From Blepharisma stoltei (Eukaryota; Ciliophora; Heterotrichea; Heterotrichida; Blepharismidae), in NCBI GenBank assembly GCA_914767885.1, contig CAJZBQ010000058.1:693501-757500 (forward strand): 64,000 nucleotides of DNA, given 5' to 3'. Of this stretch, positions 20,901-32,191 are shown piece after piece; the stretch's first letter is position 1, and every line of letters starts with the position of its first letter. The translations under genes and the position numbers were made by a program. The notes beneath the pieces are model-generated. The model was not told the DNA's origin and did not search any database. It worked only from the letters and a program-made list of their open reading frames with translations.

Positions 20901-23662
20901 AGGCTTCTAAAGATCCTATAGCAACAAAAAAAAGAGTCCATTTAACCCATGAAGAAACTACTGAGTTTTCTAATACACTAGAGCTTTCAAGAATTGATGA
21001 AATTGCTAAAAAGCGAAAATTAAGTCACATTGATGATAGATCACTAACAGCTTCTATTTTGCAAAGCAATTCTTCTTCAGTAGCCAAATGTAATTACTAT
21101 CTTAGCCCGAGGAAAATCAGTTATCATAAAATCTGAAGATTCGTTAAAGAAATTCAAATGAATCTTATTCATTTCAGTAAAGCCTACATAGATGATTGTA
21201 GTAATCGCTACAAATATAGCAATATCACAATTTAAAATGGCAGTTAGGGCTAGGATCACAGCCCTACAGCCCACTCAGTGAGAGAATTTTACACCTTCTT
21301 GAGGGTTTTGGGATCAAGAGAAGTGAGTCACACTTAGACTGGTGTGGGTAGAGAGGACTTGGGGACGTGGACAGTTTGATGGTTAAGTCGGCCTTGCCTA
21401 ACGTTATTCAGAACTGTCAATTCAAGCCAAGACCTCAAGAATCTGGACTTGAATAAGCATAATTTTATCAACATTAGCATATAGCAATTTCTGTTTATAT
21501 ATCGCAAGCTGTGTCCCATTCAAAGTCCTTTAATTCATTTAAAGATCTTGCTATTATTTTATACCGTTTAGCTTCATTTGCTGAAATTTCACGCTCAATT
21601 TATTTCAGCATTCAATCAAAAATCGACTTTGACAAAAATGTTGCCTTGATGAATGAAGCTATTGATGAAATGACAATTTATCATCAATCTTTATTTGATG
21701 ATTTGCATGAATGAAGCTATTGCTCAAGTTCTGATATTGTGACAGATAATATAATGTCTGCATGAACAGGAGAGAGTAAGCAAGAAATTTATTATACTAA
21801 TTTGCTAGATGAAATACAAAATAGCATTAATACTGTATTTTTTACTTACTTCTCTACATAAGAGAGAGCAAAACCCTGAAAAAATTCTTTTTTTTTGAGG
21901 AAATTGTATTTAAGAGTATCAAATTATTTATAAATATATTAATGATCATTATAATGTGATTTTAGGCTAATTTTATTAAAATTGTAGAGAACTTGCATTC
22001 GAAAACATAAATTTATAAATTAAATTAGATTTTTTCGAATTCATTTGCAATTTGGAATTTTGAAAAATTTTTCTTATTCAATTTAAAAATTTTTAAAAAA
22101 AAATTTACTCATCAGTGGGCAGTCGGGTTCATTGCTAAAAAGAGTTAGGCAAATCAACTAGTAATAAAAGCAGCAAAACCTGAAAATTTTGATGATGAAA
22201 TGAGGTATTTAATTTCTAATGGGCTTGAAAATATATACCAGAGGACTAATTCGTCATTAGGAGAACTTGTTGACTGCGAAATGCAAAGGATTTCTGATAA
22301 CTCTGATATTATCACTATTTTATTAGTTGTAGGATTATGCGTTTCAGGATTATGCACTATAGTGCTTATTTATTATATTTTCTCCATTAGCAATAAGTAT
22401 AACATTTTATGGAATTTTATCAAAAAAATCACTCATTTATCTTATTTTGAACTAAAAAGATGCTGCTTAGAACGACTTTGCTCAGTTCACGGAAATGATT
22501 ATAATCAAGAAGAAGTGGATGCTGTATACCGAAATAAGCCACCAGAAGATAAACTCACATTTAAAGAAAATTTAAAATTTATTCTTCGACTTTGCATCTT
22601 TTTGCTTATAACAACGCTTTATTATATTTCAGTCCATGCTATATTATACGTTAAATGTGAAGAACTTTTAAGAGAAAGACCTAGATCCCCCTTTAAGAGA
22701 AGCAAAACTATTGGAGAAATCCTTTTTTTTTAAAGAAATAAGTATTTTAATAGCAAGAATTTTTTTGCATAAAATATGCTGATATATTTATAAATATTAT
22801 TATAATGAATCCTCCAGCTAATTCTATTAAATTTCAGAAAGCTTGCATTTAAAAGCTTACTTGTGTAAGTTGCTAACTAATTATATTCGTAGAAGAGCTT
22901 TGGTGCCAAGAATTGACTTTTGAGCAAGGGAATCTGCTATATATGAAACTTCTATTGGATTGAAAACATTATTTTCTGAAAGGATTATTTTTAATAGCCC
23001 AGACACGAATTTGAACGAATCAATCAGCTTATTCAAAACAGCAAATGCCCAGCTGAGAGACTTCATGAACTATATGTCAAGCAGTCTTAAATCGAATCTT
23101 TATGAGCACTCTGAGCAAAGTCTTGAGTATGATTATGGAGCTGTATGAGTAAATAATTTGCTAACTTTTGATTCATTTAGGTTAGAAAATATTGAAGGGG
23201 ATAGGATGAAAGATATTATGGAATTAACTAGCCAATATGCGGTGATGCAGCAATATATGAAAACCAATTTTGACATTATCAATAAATCTTCAGAAAATAT
23301 GATTTCAGATGTATTGGATTGTTGCAAGTCTTTTAGCCGCGGCTTTTACCGGCAGTTTTTACTTCATTACCATTTGGTTGAAACTTTTTCCTCTTTAGTC
23401 GCTTCTTTGAGTAAAATCGTTATTTTCAAATAAATATCTGACGAGGAAAAAGTTTCGACCATATAGCATTGAGAAAGTGTCTTTTAAAAGAAATGTCTAG
23501 GAAAAAACTTGAGGCATATTGGACTATATTATTGACTTAGTTGTAGCATATACAATAATGTCATTACTCTTGTATTTATTTTATTATTTGCCTTATCTTT
23601 CTGGGGAAATTAAAAGGCTCTATAAGCTTCAATTAATTATAGCAATTATTCCTAAAGCATAA
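17960..23662 (+). CDS. PAS-domain multi-span membrane protein, paralogue 2 (TmcB-like)
   Basis: 1392 aa after removing a retroposon (19003-19540), another at 21216-21491, a decayed MITE (22682-22867), a short IES (23312-23518) and three introns, the third of which contains a MITE. Start ATG 17960; stop TAA 23660. Same order as paralogue 1: N-terminal membrane domain ending HSFAERNIRARADTGIDI, helical repeats (DGEIQEWR), PAS-like region (IAYINQKAAEALEEN), Ser-rich linker, then C-terminal spans. Many TGA codons are Trp at positions where a paralogue has Trp. The frame changes repeatedly in the germline but is continuous once insertions and introns are removed, which supports precise elimination. 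Confidence 0.8.
19003..19540 (-). mobile_element. SINE-like retroposon (E family)
   Basis: Insert 19016-19527 between copies of TTATGCAAACTCA. The minus-strand head TTAAATATGGCATGC and following CCGACAAGGTTTTTCC match the E copies at 36044 and 42506. Removal restores KNYANS-RMAIVDQHSFELN. Confidence 0.9.
21090..21105 (+). other. 16-nt intron, paralogue 2
   Basis: GTAATTACTATCTTAG. Only a 16-nt removal puts the following transmembrane segment (KKFKWILFIS) in frame; the homologous introns in paralogues 1 and 3 are 15 nt. Confidence 0.8.
21177..21191 (+). other. 15-nt intron, paralogue 2
   Basis: GTAAAGCCTACATAG; splicing gives ILFIS-MIVVIATNIAIS. Confidence 0.8.
21216..21491 (+). mobile_element. 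SINE-like retroposon (C family)
   Basis: Flanked by ATAGCAATATC and ATAGCAATTTC (one mismatch). Head TTTAAAATGGCAGTTAGGG. Removing 265 bp restores ATNIAISVYISQAVSHS, parallel to STNIAIAIYITNAVNHS in paralogue 1. Confidence 0.9.
21835..22148 (+). other. 15-nt intron carrying a MITE, paralogue 2
   Basis: GTATTTTTTACTTA is followed by a MITE and then the final G. Removing the MITE between its TTA repeats leaves GTATTTTTTACTTAG, exactly 15 nt, at the position of the 15-nt introns in both paralogues. Confidence 0.85.
21846..22147 (-). mobile_element. Decayed TNA-MITE inside a 15-nt intron
   Basis: TTA/TTA repeats, 299 bp. Remnant body (TAATGATCATTATAATGTG, AGAACTTGCATTCGAAAAC), with hairpin words mostly lost (ACTCATCAGTGGGCAG). 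Removal is required to make a splice-competent intron of normal size. Confidence 0.8.
22682..22867 (-). mobile_element. Strongly decayed MITE-derived IES
   Basis: Bounded by TA (TAG left, TAA right), 184 bp. It keeps CAGCTAATTCTATTAAATTT and GCTTGCATTTAAAA, the middle of family 1, but no hairpin end. Removal restores ERPKLLTNYIRRRALVPRIDFW, matching VRPKLLENYIHRRALIPLIDFW of paralogue 1. Confidence 0.8.
23312..23518. mobile_element. Short unclassified TA-bounded IES with internal inverted repeat
   Basis: TATTGGA occurs at both ends; removing 205 bp restores SDVLDYIIDLVVAYTIMSL, the last membrane span. Inside, GAAACTTTTTCCTC pairs with GAGGAAAAAGTTTC. Confidence 0.75.
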
Positions 23663-24249
23663 AGAGCATTTGTATAGATAAGTTATTAAAGGAAATGCTG
23701 ATGTAAAAAATTGCGAAAATTATCTCATAATTTTTAATTATATTTTTTAATAAATTAACTTCCTTTTTAAATTGGAACAAAATTCTGTTCCTATTTTTGG
23801 GCTTGAAAAATATAAATTGAATGCGGTATTTGATTTTTAGTTTATTTCATAAAAAAAAAATTAAAAGGGAGTAAATCAAAATACTTTTGAACTAAAAATT
23901 ATTAGTTAGTTAATACAATAGTTATAGAATCATAAATAAATGAAGATAGAACAGAGGTCATAGCACCAATAAGCCTAATTTTTATTTATTAAAGTTATGA
24001 TGAAAGTTACCAAATCCTGGCAAGTCTTAAATGCCTATTTAAACAAACATTTCTTATTTGTTTTATAGTCTATTATTTACTGCCTAAATATTTAAATTAG
24101 CTATATAATAGTTAAATCTTTATTTTGAATGCTTTAACACAATAATAAAACTTCAAAATTAATTTCTTGCCATAATTTACTATATGTCTTATCAAATTAA
24201 TAGATATATTTCACAATCTTAAAATTCATTAATTTGATTATAAATATAA
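23663..24249. other. Gene-free AT-rich interval
   Basis: Separates paralogues 2 and 3. No ORF, MITE end or retroposon head was recognised. Confidence 0.6.
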
Positions 24250-27200
24250 ATGCTCGATGAAGACATAGACGCTGAAACTAGAAAATTGTTCTTCTCAAAC
24301 AAAGCAAAATCATGAAAAAAATCAAAACTTTGCAAATTAAAAAATGTTCTTCTCGATAATCTTGGAATAGTATTCAAACCTTTATATGACAATAAAACCA
24401 GACAGCGAAGCCAATATTTAGTTGAAATTATAATAAATACTATTAACTGCTTCCAAATTCTTTCATTTACTTGGTACCCTAATATGCATACATTAAAATG
24501 GCGACGGCGATCCAGCCCTTTTTCTCAACACCTGTAGCCTGCGTTCGCAAGGGATCTTGTGGAAGGGAGAAATGCGCTTGGAATATGTATCTGGCTAGGT
24601 TTTACCTTGGCGCAGTAGAGCGCAACGTCGGATTAGGCCGACCGCAGCTCATTCTGACACCAAGGGTTTTGCCTCAGGGGAAATGGTTTCAAAGGTTGGA
24701 AAGGGGAAGCTCAGTAGCATCAGGAAGGTACCTCCTGATCAATCGTAAACTCCCTAGCGTGAAACTGGGCGTTACGTCCCAGGCTTTGGATTTCCATCTT
24801 ACAGACAGTCCTACTAGAAAATTTGTTTTTCAAATTTTCAGAATGGAAACCTCTGTTGACGTACTAGGAGCAACATCTTGAAGGTCGTGATCGATTGGTG
24901 GTGAGCAACCGGGTGAAGCGTGAAGTGTGAAGTTAGGGCAGGGAACCCTAGTCAATACGACAGGCCTCTCTATAATATTAGTTAATGTTAATGTTAATGG
25001 TACCCTAATATGCCTATGGTCCGACTCAACTGAGACCCCGGACCCCCACCCCCCATCACCCTACTCCCACATACAGTCACTGGGATATTAGCAAAAAGAG
25101 TAGCAAATTATGAGAATTATATCAAAATATATGCATCAAAAAAAGTTAAAGCATTTAATAAATTATAAAAAATATAATAATTTATGAATTCCGCATATAG
25201 TCTCCATATAAGATTCCTTTATTTAATACGTCAGATGAAATATTATTATGTGGAGCAGGCTACCTCTTTTTTAATTTATTCATGATACACATTCTACCTT
25301 TTGTTTATAAAATCAATTTAATGTTATATAGCTTTGGATATGCACTTCATAAGGAGTGCACTCTATGGAAAGCACTTTTCTACTGCTTTTATACTTTTTT
25401 GAATTCTTTGGCGATTCTGGATGGATTCTCTTGCATCCTACTTCCGAAATTCATACTTCTTCTGTCTTATGTTGACCATTTATATGCCATTCAGTCTAAA
25501 AGCATATTATTAATATTCATTTACTTCGGTTTTAATATAATTTCTCTCCACCTTAACTTTAATTACATGAAATCTTTAAAGATTAATACACAATTTAAAT
25601 AAAATATACTTCTTTATTTGCAGCTTTCTCTAACTTTTAGGCAAAAAATTGTAATAAAAAATAAGAGAAAAAACTTTCATTCATATTAAATACCTTATCT
25701 AATGTCAATAATTATCTAATTCAAAGCATTTTTTCAGAAGCTATGCTTAAATAAATATTTACACATTCTGCTTGGTACTAAAGAAAATTTATATCTATCA
25801 ACTATTTTTAATAATGAAGATATCAGATACCCTAACTATATTTATATGTAACAGTTCTATTCTTTAAAATTAATGATAGATTTGGCTTAGAATTTGCATT
25901 TATATGCTTGCTATGCGAATATTCATAGTCTTAATTATACATGATATGCAAGGGGGGGTCCGGGGGTCCCGGTTGTGCTTGACCATGCCTATTTCAAACT
26001 GGAATCACAATTTTTTGGTTTGAAAAGTTTTAAGTTACTTTAGTATTGATAATATGTGCTCTGAGATGAGTGTTGTCAATGCTTGCTATTATGGAGCTTT
26101 ATCATATTTAGGTCTATGCTTGCTAGGCTTTATAGCAGTTTGCGTTTTAAGCTATTTGAAAAGAAATATCCCTGATTTTTTTATTTATTTAATATCAAAC
26201 TCATGAAGCTTTTTTGCAACAATTGGATTTTTGCCATCATTTGTGCTATTTCTTTGTATATGGAAATACTCAACATTTTCTTACACAAATGGAACAGAAT
26301 TCTCTCAAATGAATATAAACGATTGGAATTTTGGTACTCCGGGAGCAGTAATAAGTATAATTGGAGTATTAGTATTAGCTAGTGGATCGCTAGTGTATGA
26401 ATGATTTACTGCTGATATCTGTCATTATCATGCCACAAAAAATCTAATTTCGAAATCAAACTCTCACGGCGGAGTCAATATTTTATTTTTTAAAATGCTA
26501 ATTGGCTTGATGTATTTATTTCTTGGATATCTTGATATTGTATGATATGAAACTTGTATAATCATAGTATGTGCTGCTCAAGGCTACTCAATGTTTAAAA
26601 TAAACAGCTATTATAACCCCATAATGAATTCAATCAAGATTTCAAGATCTCTTACAACATGCCTGTGAACTCTAAGTTTCATACTAGGGCATTGACTAGA
26701 TGACGCATATGTTATCATATTTTTAAACATTTGTTTTGTACCCACCATTTTTGCACTTTCTGTTTACATCTTGAGCCATAGATCGGAAGCTAAATTAAAG
26801 GATTTGGGGTCTCTTAAAAACCAATACGAGTTTGAACTACAATATAGGCATCTGCTTGTCAATAAGAATGAAAAAGACTGTGAAAAGGTATTAGACCTTT
26901 TTATTAAGGCGAATAAAATCTCAATGTTTGTGAAAGACAAATTAATGGTTGCCTGAGAAGTCAATTATTGCATTTGAAATATGAAAAACATAAGACTTGC
27001 GAAAATAAAGTTTGTGAAAATGAAAGAAACGAAAAGCAGCATTGAAGGAGATATTCAAGAATGAAGAATAATGAAAATTATGGATAAATATCAAGATAAT
27101 TTATCAATATTTTCTTATCTGATTGAGCTAGATCGAGCTGTGAAAAAAGATGAAAAATTATGCAACTTACTAATAATGATGTGGAATGAAATAATTGCTA

Positions 27201-29926
27201 AATCCCCCAAACTGGAAAGGCTAGAAAAATTGTCACACAAAATCCCAGGTGTAATCCTAAATACAAAAAAACAATATGAAGTTTTAATTGATATGAAAAA
27301 TTCTAACGTTCTAGAAAAATATGGAACTTTATTAAACAACATTCTCTGCGATTATGAGAAAGGAAACACAATTTTAACGAAAATGAAAATAGTCCAAAAA
27401 GCAGAAAAACATCACGCAGTTTATGACTGAGATAAAGGAAGTATACTAATTTCAGCAAATAGCAATGATTTTGGGAAAATAGTGATAATTAATGACAAAG
27501 CTGCAGAAATATTGAAAGACTCGAAATTTGATATAATTGGAAGTGATTTTACTGACTATGTTCCTCCTCCTTTTCAATACGGGCACGCAGAGGTTGCTAA
27601 AGCTTATATAGAAAACTGTAAATGTCCTGATGTTACAAAGCCTGCAAACTTGTGGGTTTTAGATTTAGAGGGGTTTATAAAAGAATGTGAACTCTCTATA
27701 AGCTTAACTACATATTTATCTCATATGTATTTTGTTGTATCAATAAATCTTCTTCTTTCAACAAGGCAAGTGGCCCTTATTTCTGAAGATGGGTGCATAT
27801 ATTGTCACAGCTATTTATTTCCATCATATATAGGAGTTCATCGAAGAATGGTGAAGCATGAATATATCCAAGATCTCCTTCCAAGCTTAAATTTCCCTCA
27901 TATAACTCCTTTTCAGCCGGTCTCATTGAATTTCTCAGGACATGAATTAATTGTGGTATATTGTACTGAAAAGATAAAAGCACGAACTATTAATTTTATA
28001 TTAGTTGTAAGAGATCAGAAAGAAATAACGTCATGAATGGAAGGAGAAGGTGTTCTTCAAAGTGAAACTATTATTAATATAATGAATTCAAGCATCGCAA
28101 ATGAAATTAACTTCCAACTACTAGCTGCTGAGAATGAAAAAGTAAAATTTTCTTTTGAGGATGACAATGAGCAGGCAGCGAACCAAACTGTAGAAGAATT
28201 GCTACCAACACATAGCGGAGATAAGAAATTAAAAGATGATAAGCCAATAGATAGTTCTTCTGCACAAAATAGCTCTTCTCAAGGCAATCAAAGTATTTTC
28301 TAATTAGATAGAGGAAAGGTAATTATAAATCAATTAGAGAGAACCTTGAAGCAATTCAAAATCATTTTAATTCTCACTGTATCTGATATTTAGATCGCTG
28401 CTATGGTTGCAATGAATATTGCAATTTTTATATACATTTATGATGCAGTTTCGCATTCTTTATCAGTAACTGTATTTGATCATCTTGGAGTAATATTTTT
28501 CCGATTTATCTCTGTGGCAGGATATGCGAGGGTTGTTGATTACAGCATATTTATGAATTCAAGTATCGAAAAGAACATAAACATCTTTAATCGGGCTACA
28601 AATGATTTAGATTCCATTGAAGATTCTATTTTATCTGACTATGAATGGTGGAGTTATTGCAAAGGTTCTGAAATTGTCAATGAAAATTTATTAAATGTGT
28701 GAAATTTTGAGAATGAGCCAAAGCAAAATAAAATGAATTTAAATGACGCTACTAATTTATATTTGACAAATGTAGGCTCTATTTAGGCCAGATTATTTTC
28801 AAAGAATGCTGCAAATTCAGTAGACTATAAAAAGCAATTAATGTTTTTATTTGCAAATGGTTTAGGAGATATGGTTATGCAAACCAATTCATCATTATCT
28901 GATCTTGTGGATTGCGAAATCAACAGAATCAGCCAGATTTCAAATTCAATTGTCATTTACTTGTTTATAGGTATTTCTATCCTCGGGCTCTGCGCGATTG
29001 GCTTAGCAGGAGGTATTTGGTTTATTAATAAAAAATATAATGATATCTGAAATTTTATCAGGACAATTACAAGTGCTTCATATTTTGACTTAAAAAGCAC
29101 CTGTATAGATCGCCTTCTATTAGCTCATGGAGTTGATTATTTTTCAGAGTCTGATTTCCCAAAAAAGGCTTTTCAAGAGCCATTGAAGTTCAAAGTATAT
29201 TGAAAATACCTCAAATGGCTATCTGTTTTCTTTGTGACTTCTACAATTTATTACATTATAGTCCATGCTTTTCTTTATTCACGATGTGAGTCACTCCTGA
29301 AAAATCGCCCTATAGAACTTACAAACTATATTCAGCGGCGAGTATCTTTGTCAAAAATAGAGCTTTGGTCCAGAGAAGTAGAATTGGAAAATACATCAAT
29401 AAGCATCCAAAATTTATTTCCAACATCCTTTGACTTTAAAGACCCTTCTAAGGAGCGAGATGAGGCCTTAACTTTTTTGAAGTATACAAGCTGGGTTTTA
29501 GAAGTCAATATCCCTACTATGTATAAAAGTATGAAAGAGCTAGTTTTTGTTGATGGAAATTCTTCAACTTATTATACCCAATATGGGAATTACGCAGCAA
29601 TTAATATATTTGCATTTGATGGGTTAGCACTTCAATATAACACTGATTTGGAGTCCAATATGGTTTGAACAGACAATTTGATATCGCTTAAAATATCATT
29701 GCAAAACAACTATCAAATTATAAACGAAAACTCCAAAAAGGTCATTACAGATGAGAGAAATCTAATTTCCTATTCAGTTGTCGTTTATTCGATTTTCACT
29801 GTTTTTTTGTATTTTTTATTCTATTTGCCGATATTATCAAGAGAAACAAAAAATTTAGAAAGATTCCAAACCATTGTTTCACTTATACCAGATGCATCTA
29901 AAGCAAAAAGACGAAAAGATACTTAA
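24250..29926 (+). CDS. PAS-domain multi-span membrane protein, paralogue 3 (TmcB-like)
   Basis: 1376 aa after removing a retroposon (24472-25013), an adjoining DNA transposon (25010-25992) and three 15-nt introns (28293, 28379, 28772). Start ATG 24250; stop TAA 29924. Domain order follows the other two copies, but the 'HSFA.RNIRARA' signature has diverged to HYHATKNLISKSNS, hinting at a changed role. The PAS-like region is IVIINDKAAEILKDSKF...YVPPPF. It carries only two germline insertions, both in the N-terminal membrane domain; the rest reads straight through. Frame on either side of the two inserts (1501 bp in total) agrees only if both are removed between their target duplications. Confidence 0.8.
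24472..25013 (+). mobile_element. SINE-like retroposon, 16-bp target duplication
   Basis: Insert 24488-24997 between perfect copies of TGGTACCCTAATATGC. Head TTAAAATGGCG, core CTAGCGTGAAACTGGGCG shared with the E family, tail of repeated TTAATG units. Confidence 0.9.
25010..25992. mobile_element. DNA transposon with GC-rich inverted termini and 8-bp duplication
   Basis: Flanked by ATGCCTAT at 25010 and 25985. The termini (25018 onward and ending 25984) are imperfect inverted repeats of about 30 bp, GGTCCGACTCAACTGAGACC on the left and the complement of GGTCAAGCACAACCGGGACC on the right, each followed by GGACCCCC. The 967-bp interior is AT-rich, with only a 106-aa hydrophobic ORF of unknown nature, so it is probably non-autonomous. 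An 8-bp duplication suggests hAT- or P-like transposition; the family is uncertain. Confidence 0.75.
28293..28307 (+). other. 15-nt intron, paralogue 3
   Basis: GTATTTTCTAATTAG, containing in-frame TAA; homologous to the introns at 13960 and 21090. Confidence 0.85.
28379..28393 (+). other. 15-nt intron, paralogue 3
   Basis: GTATCTGATATTTAG; splicing gives IILILT-IAAMVAMNIAIFI. Confidence 0.85.
28772..28786 (+). other. 15-nt intron, paralogue 3
   Basis: GTAGGCTCTATTTAG; homologous to the MITE-bearing intron of paralogue 2. Confidence 0.85.
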
Positions 29927-30071
29927 TTAATAAGCCTCACTAGAGAGCTGATTATGAATACTAATTTTATAATAAACAATTCTTTTGCTTTACATCTGGA
30001 CTATAAACTCCCTTAAAGAGAATACCTAATTAGATTAATAAAAATTCCCATAATCTGTTTATTTAAGGCCA

Positions 30072-32191
30072 TTATTCCTCTTTGAACTGGGAAAATGTGA
30101 CTCCCACATTAATTTCTTTAGACAAATTCAAGATCTTTGAGATCCCTACAATTTTTTTGACAGCTTCTTCTTCATCTTGTTCAGTGATTGCATCAATATC
30201 ACTTCTCCTAATAATTTCTTTGGCTTCCTGCCAGTTTGTGCCACAGAGTCTTGCGACGATTGGCTTTGTTAAATGAATTTTGTGAGCAGCTGAAACAAGT
30301 CCGTGGGCAATGATATCACATCTCATGATCCCTCCAAAGATATTGATTAAAATTCCATCAACTTGGTCGTTAGTTTGAAGGATCCTGAGTGCATTCACAA
30401 TTTGGTCTTCTTGAGCTCCGCCGCCAACATCTAAGAAGTTTGCAGGGTTTCCACCAACCAATTTAATTAAATCCATCGTGGCCATAGCCAATCCAGCTCC
30501 ATTTACTAAGCAGCCAATATTACCATCCATTGCAATATAACTAAGCCCATGCTTTTGAGATTCAATTTCATTTTGATTTTCTTGTCTTAAGTCTCTTTGA
30601 GAATAAATCCCTTTCTGTCTGAACGACGCATTTTCGTCGAAATTCAGCTTTGCATCACAGACAAGAATCCTGTTATCATCAGTTATTCCTAACGGGTTAA
30701 TTTCAAGCTGAATCATGTCTAACTCTGCAAAGGACTTATAGAGGTTGCGAAGAATTTCTTCAAAGCTTCCTAGAAGTGCTTTTTCAATGCTGAGAGCAGC
30801 TGCAGCTTTTTCCACCACATCAGGAGTTATTCCTTTGTGAAGGTTTATAGCGATATTGTGGATTTCGTGCGGCTCCTTTGCAGCGACTTCTTCTATATCC
30901 ATTCCTCCTTTTGGAGAAGCTACAAGTACAGGACCACCAAATTTTCTGTCTAATAAAATTGCTAGATAAAGTTCTTTTTTCAAAGACAGTTTTTCAGCTA
31001 TCATCACTTGATCGCATGGCTTGCCCTTACTCCCCCCCTCCGTGAGTGAACAAAAAAATTTTGTTCACTCACGGAGGGGCTTTAATTTTTTTTTTTTAAA
31101 AATTTATATATAAATTTTATAGAGAATTTTTTTTTTTCGAAATTTAAAAAAATCCTAATTTGCAAAATTTGGGAAGCAAATATTAATTTAATTTGCAAAG
31201 TTTATGTTTTAAAACGCAATTTGTTTAAAATTAAACAGAATTAGCTCTAGATTTCATTATACTAATTATCACTTATATATCAAAATTTTTTTCCATTAAA
31301 TTTTTTTCTATTAAAAAAATTTTTGTTCACTCACGGAGGGTGGGTTTTTGGTCAAAAAATGACGATTTTTCTAATGGTTTTGTTCACTCACGGAGGGGGG
31401 GGGAGTTAGCACCAGTTTGCTTGGTTACTAGAGTTTGCCCAATCATTTTTGAAGCTTAACTTAACTTATTAGTCGATGTTTAAGGTGCCTAGTGCCACAT
31501 CCTAAATAAATAGGGATTTAGCTAAACTAGTGACGTCACGGAGCCATCTTGGAATCGCGGTGGTCAGCCCACCAGCCAAGCCTTCTATCAGCGCTTCGCC
31601 TCCAGTCGCCGCACATCTCACCCGGCGCGTTGCCGTTGTCTTCCCTTAACTCAGCTCCTGCGAGTGCTCCGCCTAAGGGTCATCCTCCCGTGGGGATGTG
31701 CTGAGAGGTAAAACTCTGAGCCTCTTGAATGCACTGAGGAGCTGTTCCTTTGGTTATCCCCAAAGTTAAACAGCTATTGCTGTGCAGAAGTTCTCGAGAG
31801 AGAACCCAACCCATAAATAAAACTGCTTGAGGAAGAGAAAATTGGCAAAGCCAATTTCTCTCGGACCGAATGCCATTTTATTTATAATTATTTTTGAAGC
31901 AATTTCTCTGACATTATCTACAGGGCATACGTGGACTCCTCCTTTGAACTGACTAGGGATGAAATGCCCTTTTCCTCTCCCACCTGCTAATACTTGAGCT
32001 TTTACAACCACTTCTGGGATTCCAAGTTTTTGGGCTTGCGAAACAGCTTCGTCTGGGGTTACTGCGACGAGAGAAATAGGAGTGGGGACTTTATACTTGT
32101 TTAATACTTGAATACTCTGATATTCATGAAGATTATAGTTTCTAGACATAATCTTCTGAAGGGAAGGTGCTCTTAATAGCCTCGAAAACAT
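30072..32191 (-). CDS. Succinyl-CoA ligase (ADP/GDP-forming) beta subunit, mitochondrial
   Basis: 431 aa after removing a MITE (379 bp) and a retroposon (445 bp); start ATG 32189-32191, stop TAA 30072. It converts succinyl-CoA to succinate with nucleotide triphosphate formation in the TCA cycle, paired with an alpha subunit. A basic, arginine-bearing presequence (MFSRLLRAPSLQKIMSRN) points to mitochondria. The ATP-grasp domain is intact: NLHEYQS, VKAQVLAGGRGKG, TKQTG near the insertion sites, then GNIGCLVNGAGLAMATMD, ANFLDVGGGA and NIFGGIMRCD. Length is normal for the family. Without excision the protein would stop after about 105 residues, so somatic function demands removal of both inserts. 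The nucleotide specificity was not determined. Confidence 0.95.
31027..31408 (+). mobile_element. TNA-MITE, family 1, near-complete reference copy
   Basis: TTA/TTA repeats, 379 bp removed. The left end is a hairpin of CTCCGTGAGTGAAC and GTTCACTCACGGAG; the right end carries two further direct GTTCACTCACGGAG copies, 60-70 bp apart. The body has CAGAATTAGCTCTAGATT and CACTTATATATC words. Confidence 0.95.
31445..31900 (-). mobile_element. SINE-like retroposon (A family) in succinyl-CoA ligase
   Basis: Flanked by ATTTTTGAAGC at 31445 and 31890. It is an inverse-orientation copy of the 8450 element. Removing 445 bp together with the MITE restores REIASKMIGQTLVTKQTG. Confidence 0.9.

Noticed and set aside
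24498-24881. 127-codon ORF starting MATAIQPFF
   Set aside because: Lies wholly inside a retroposon with a perfect target duplication; composition follows the element, not a gene.
25282-25602. 106-aa hydrophobic ORF in the DNA transposon
   Set aside because: No transposase motif (no DDE-like or zinc-finger pattern); AT-rich composition readily gives such ORFs.
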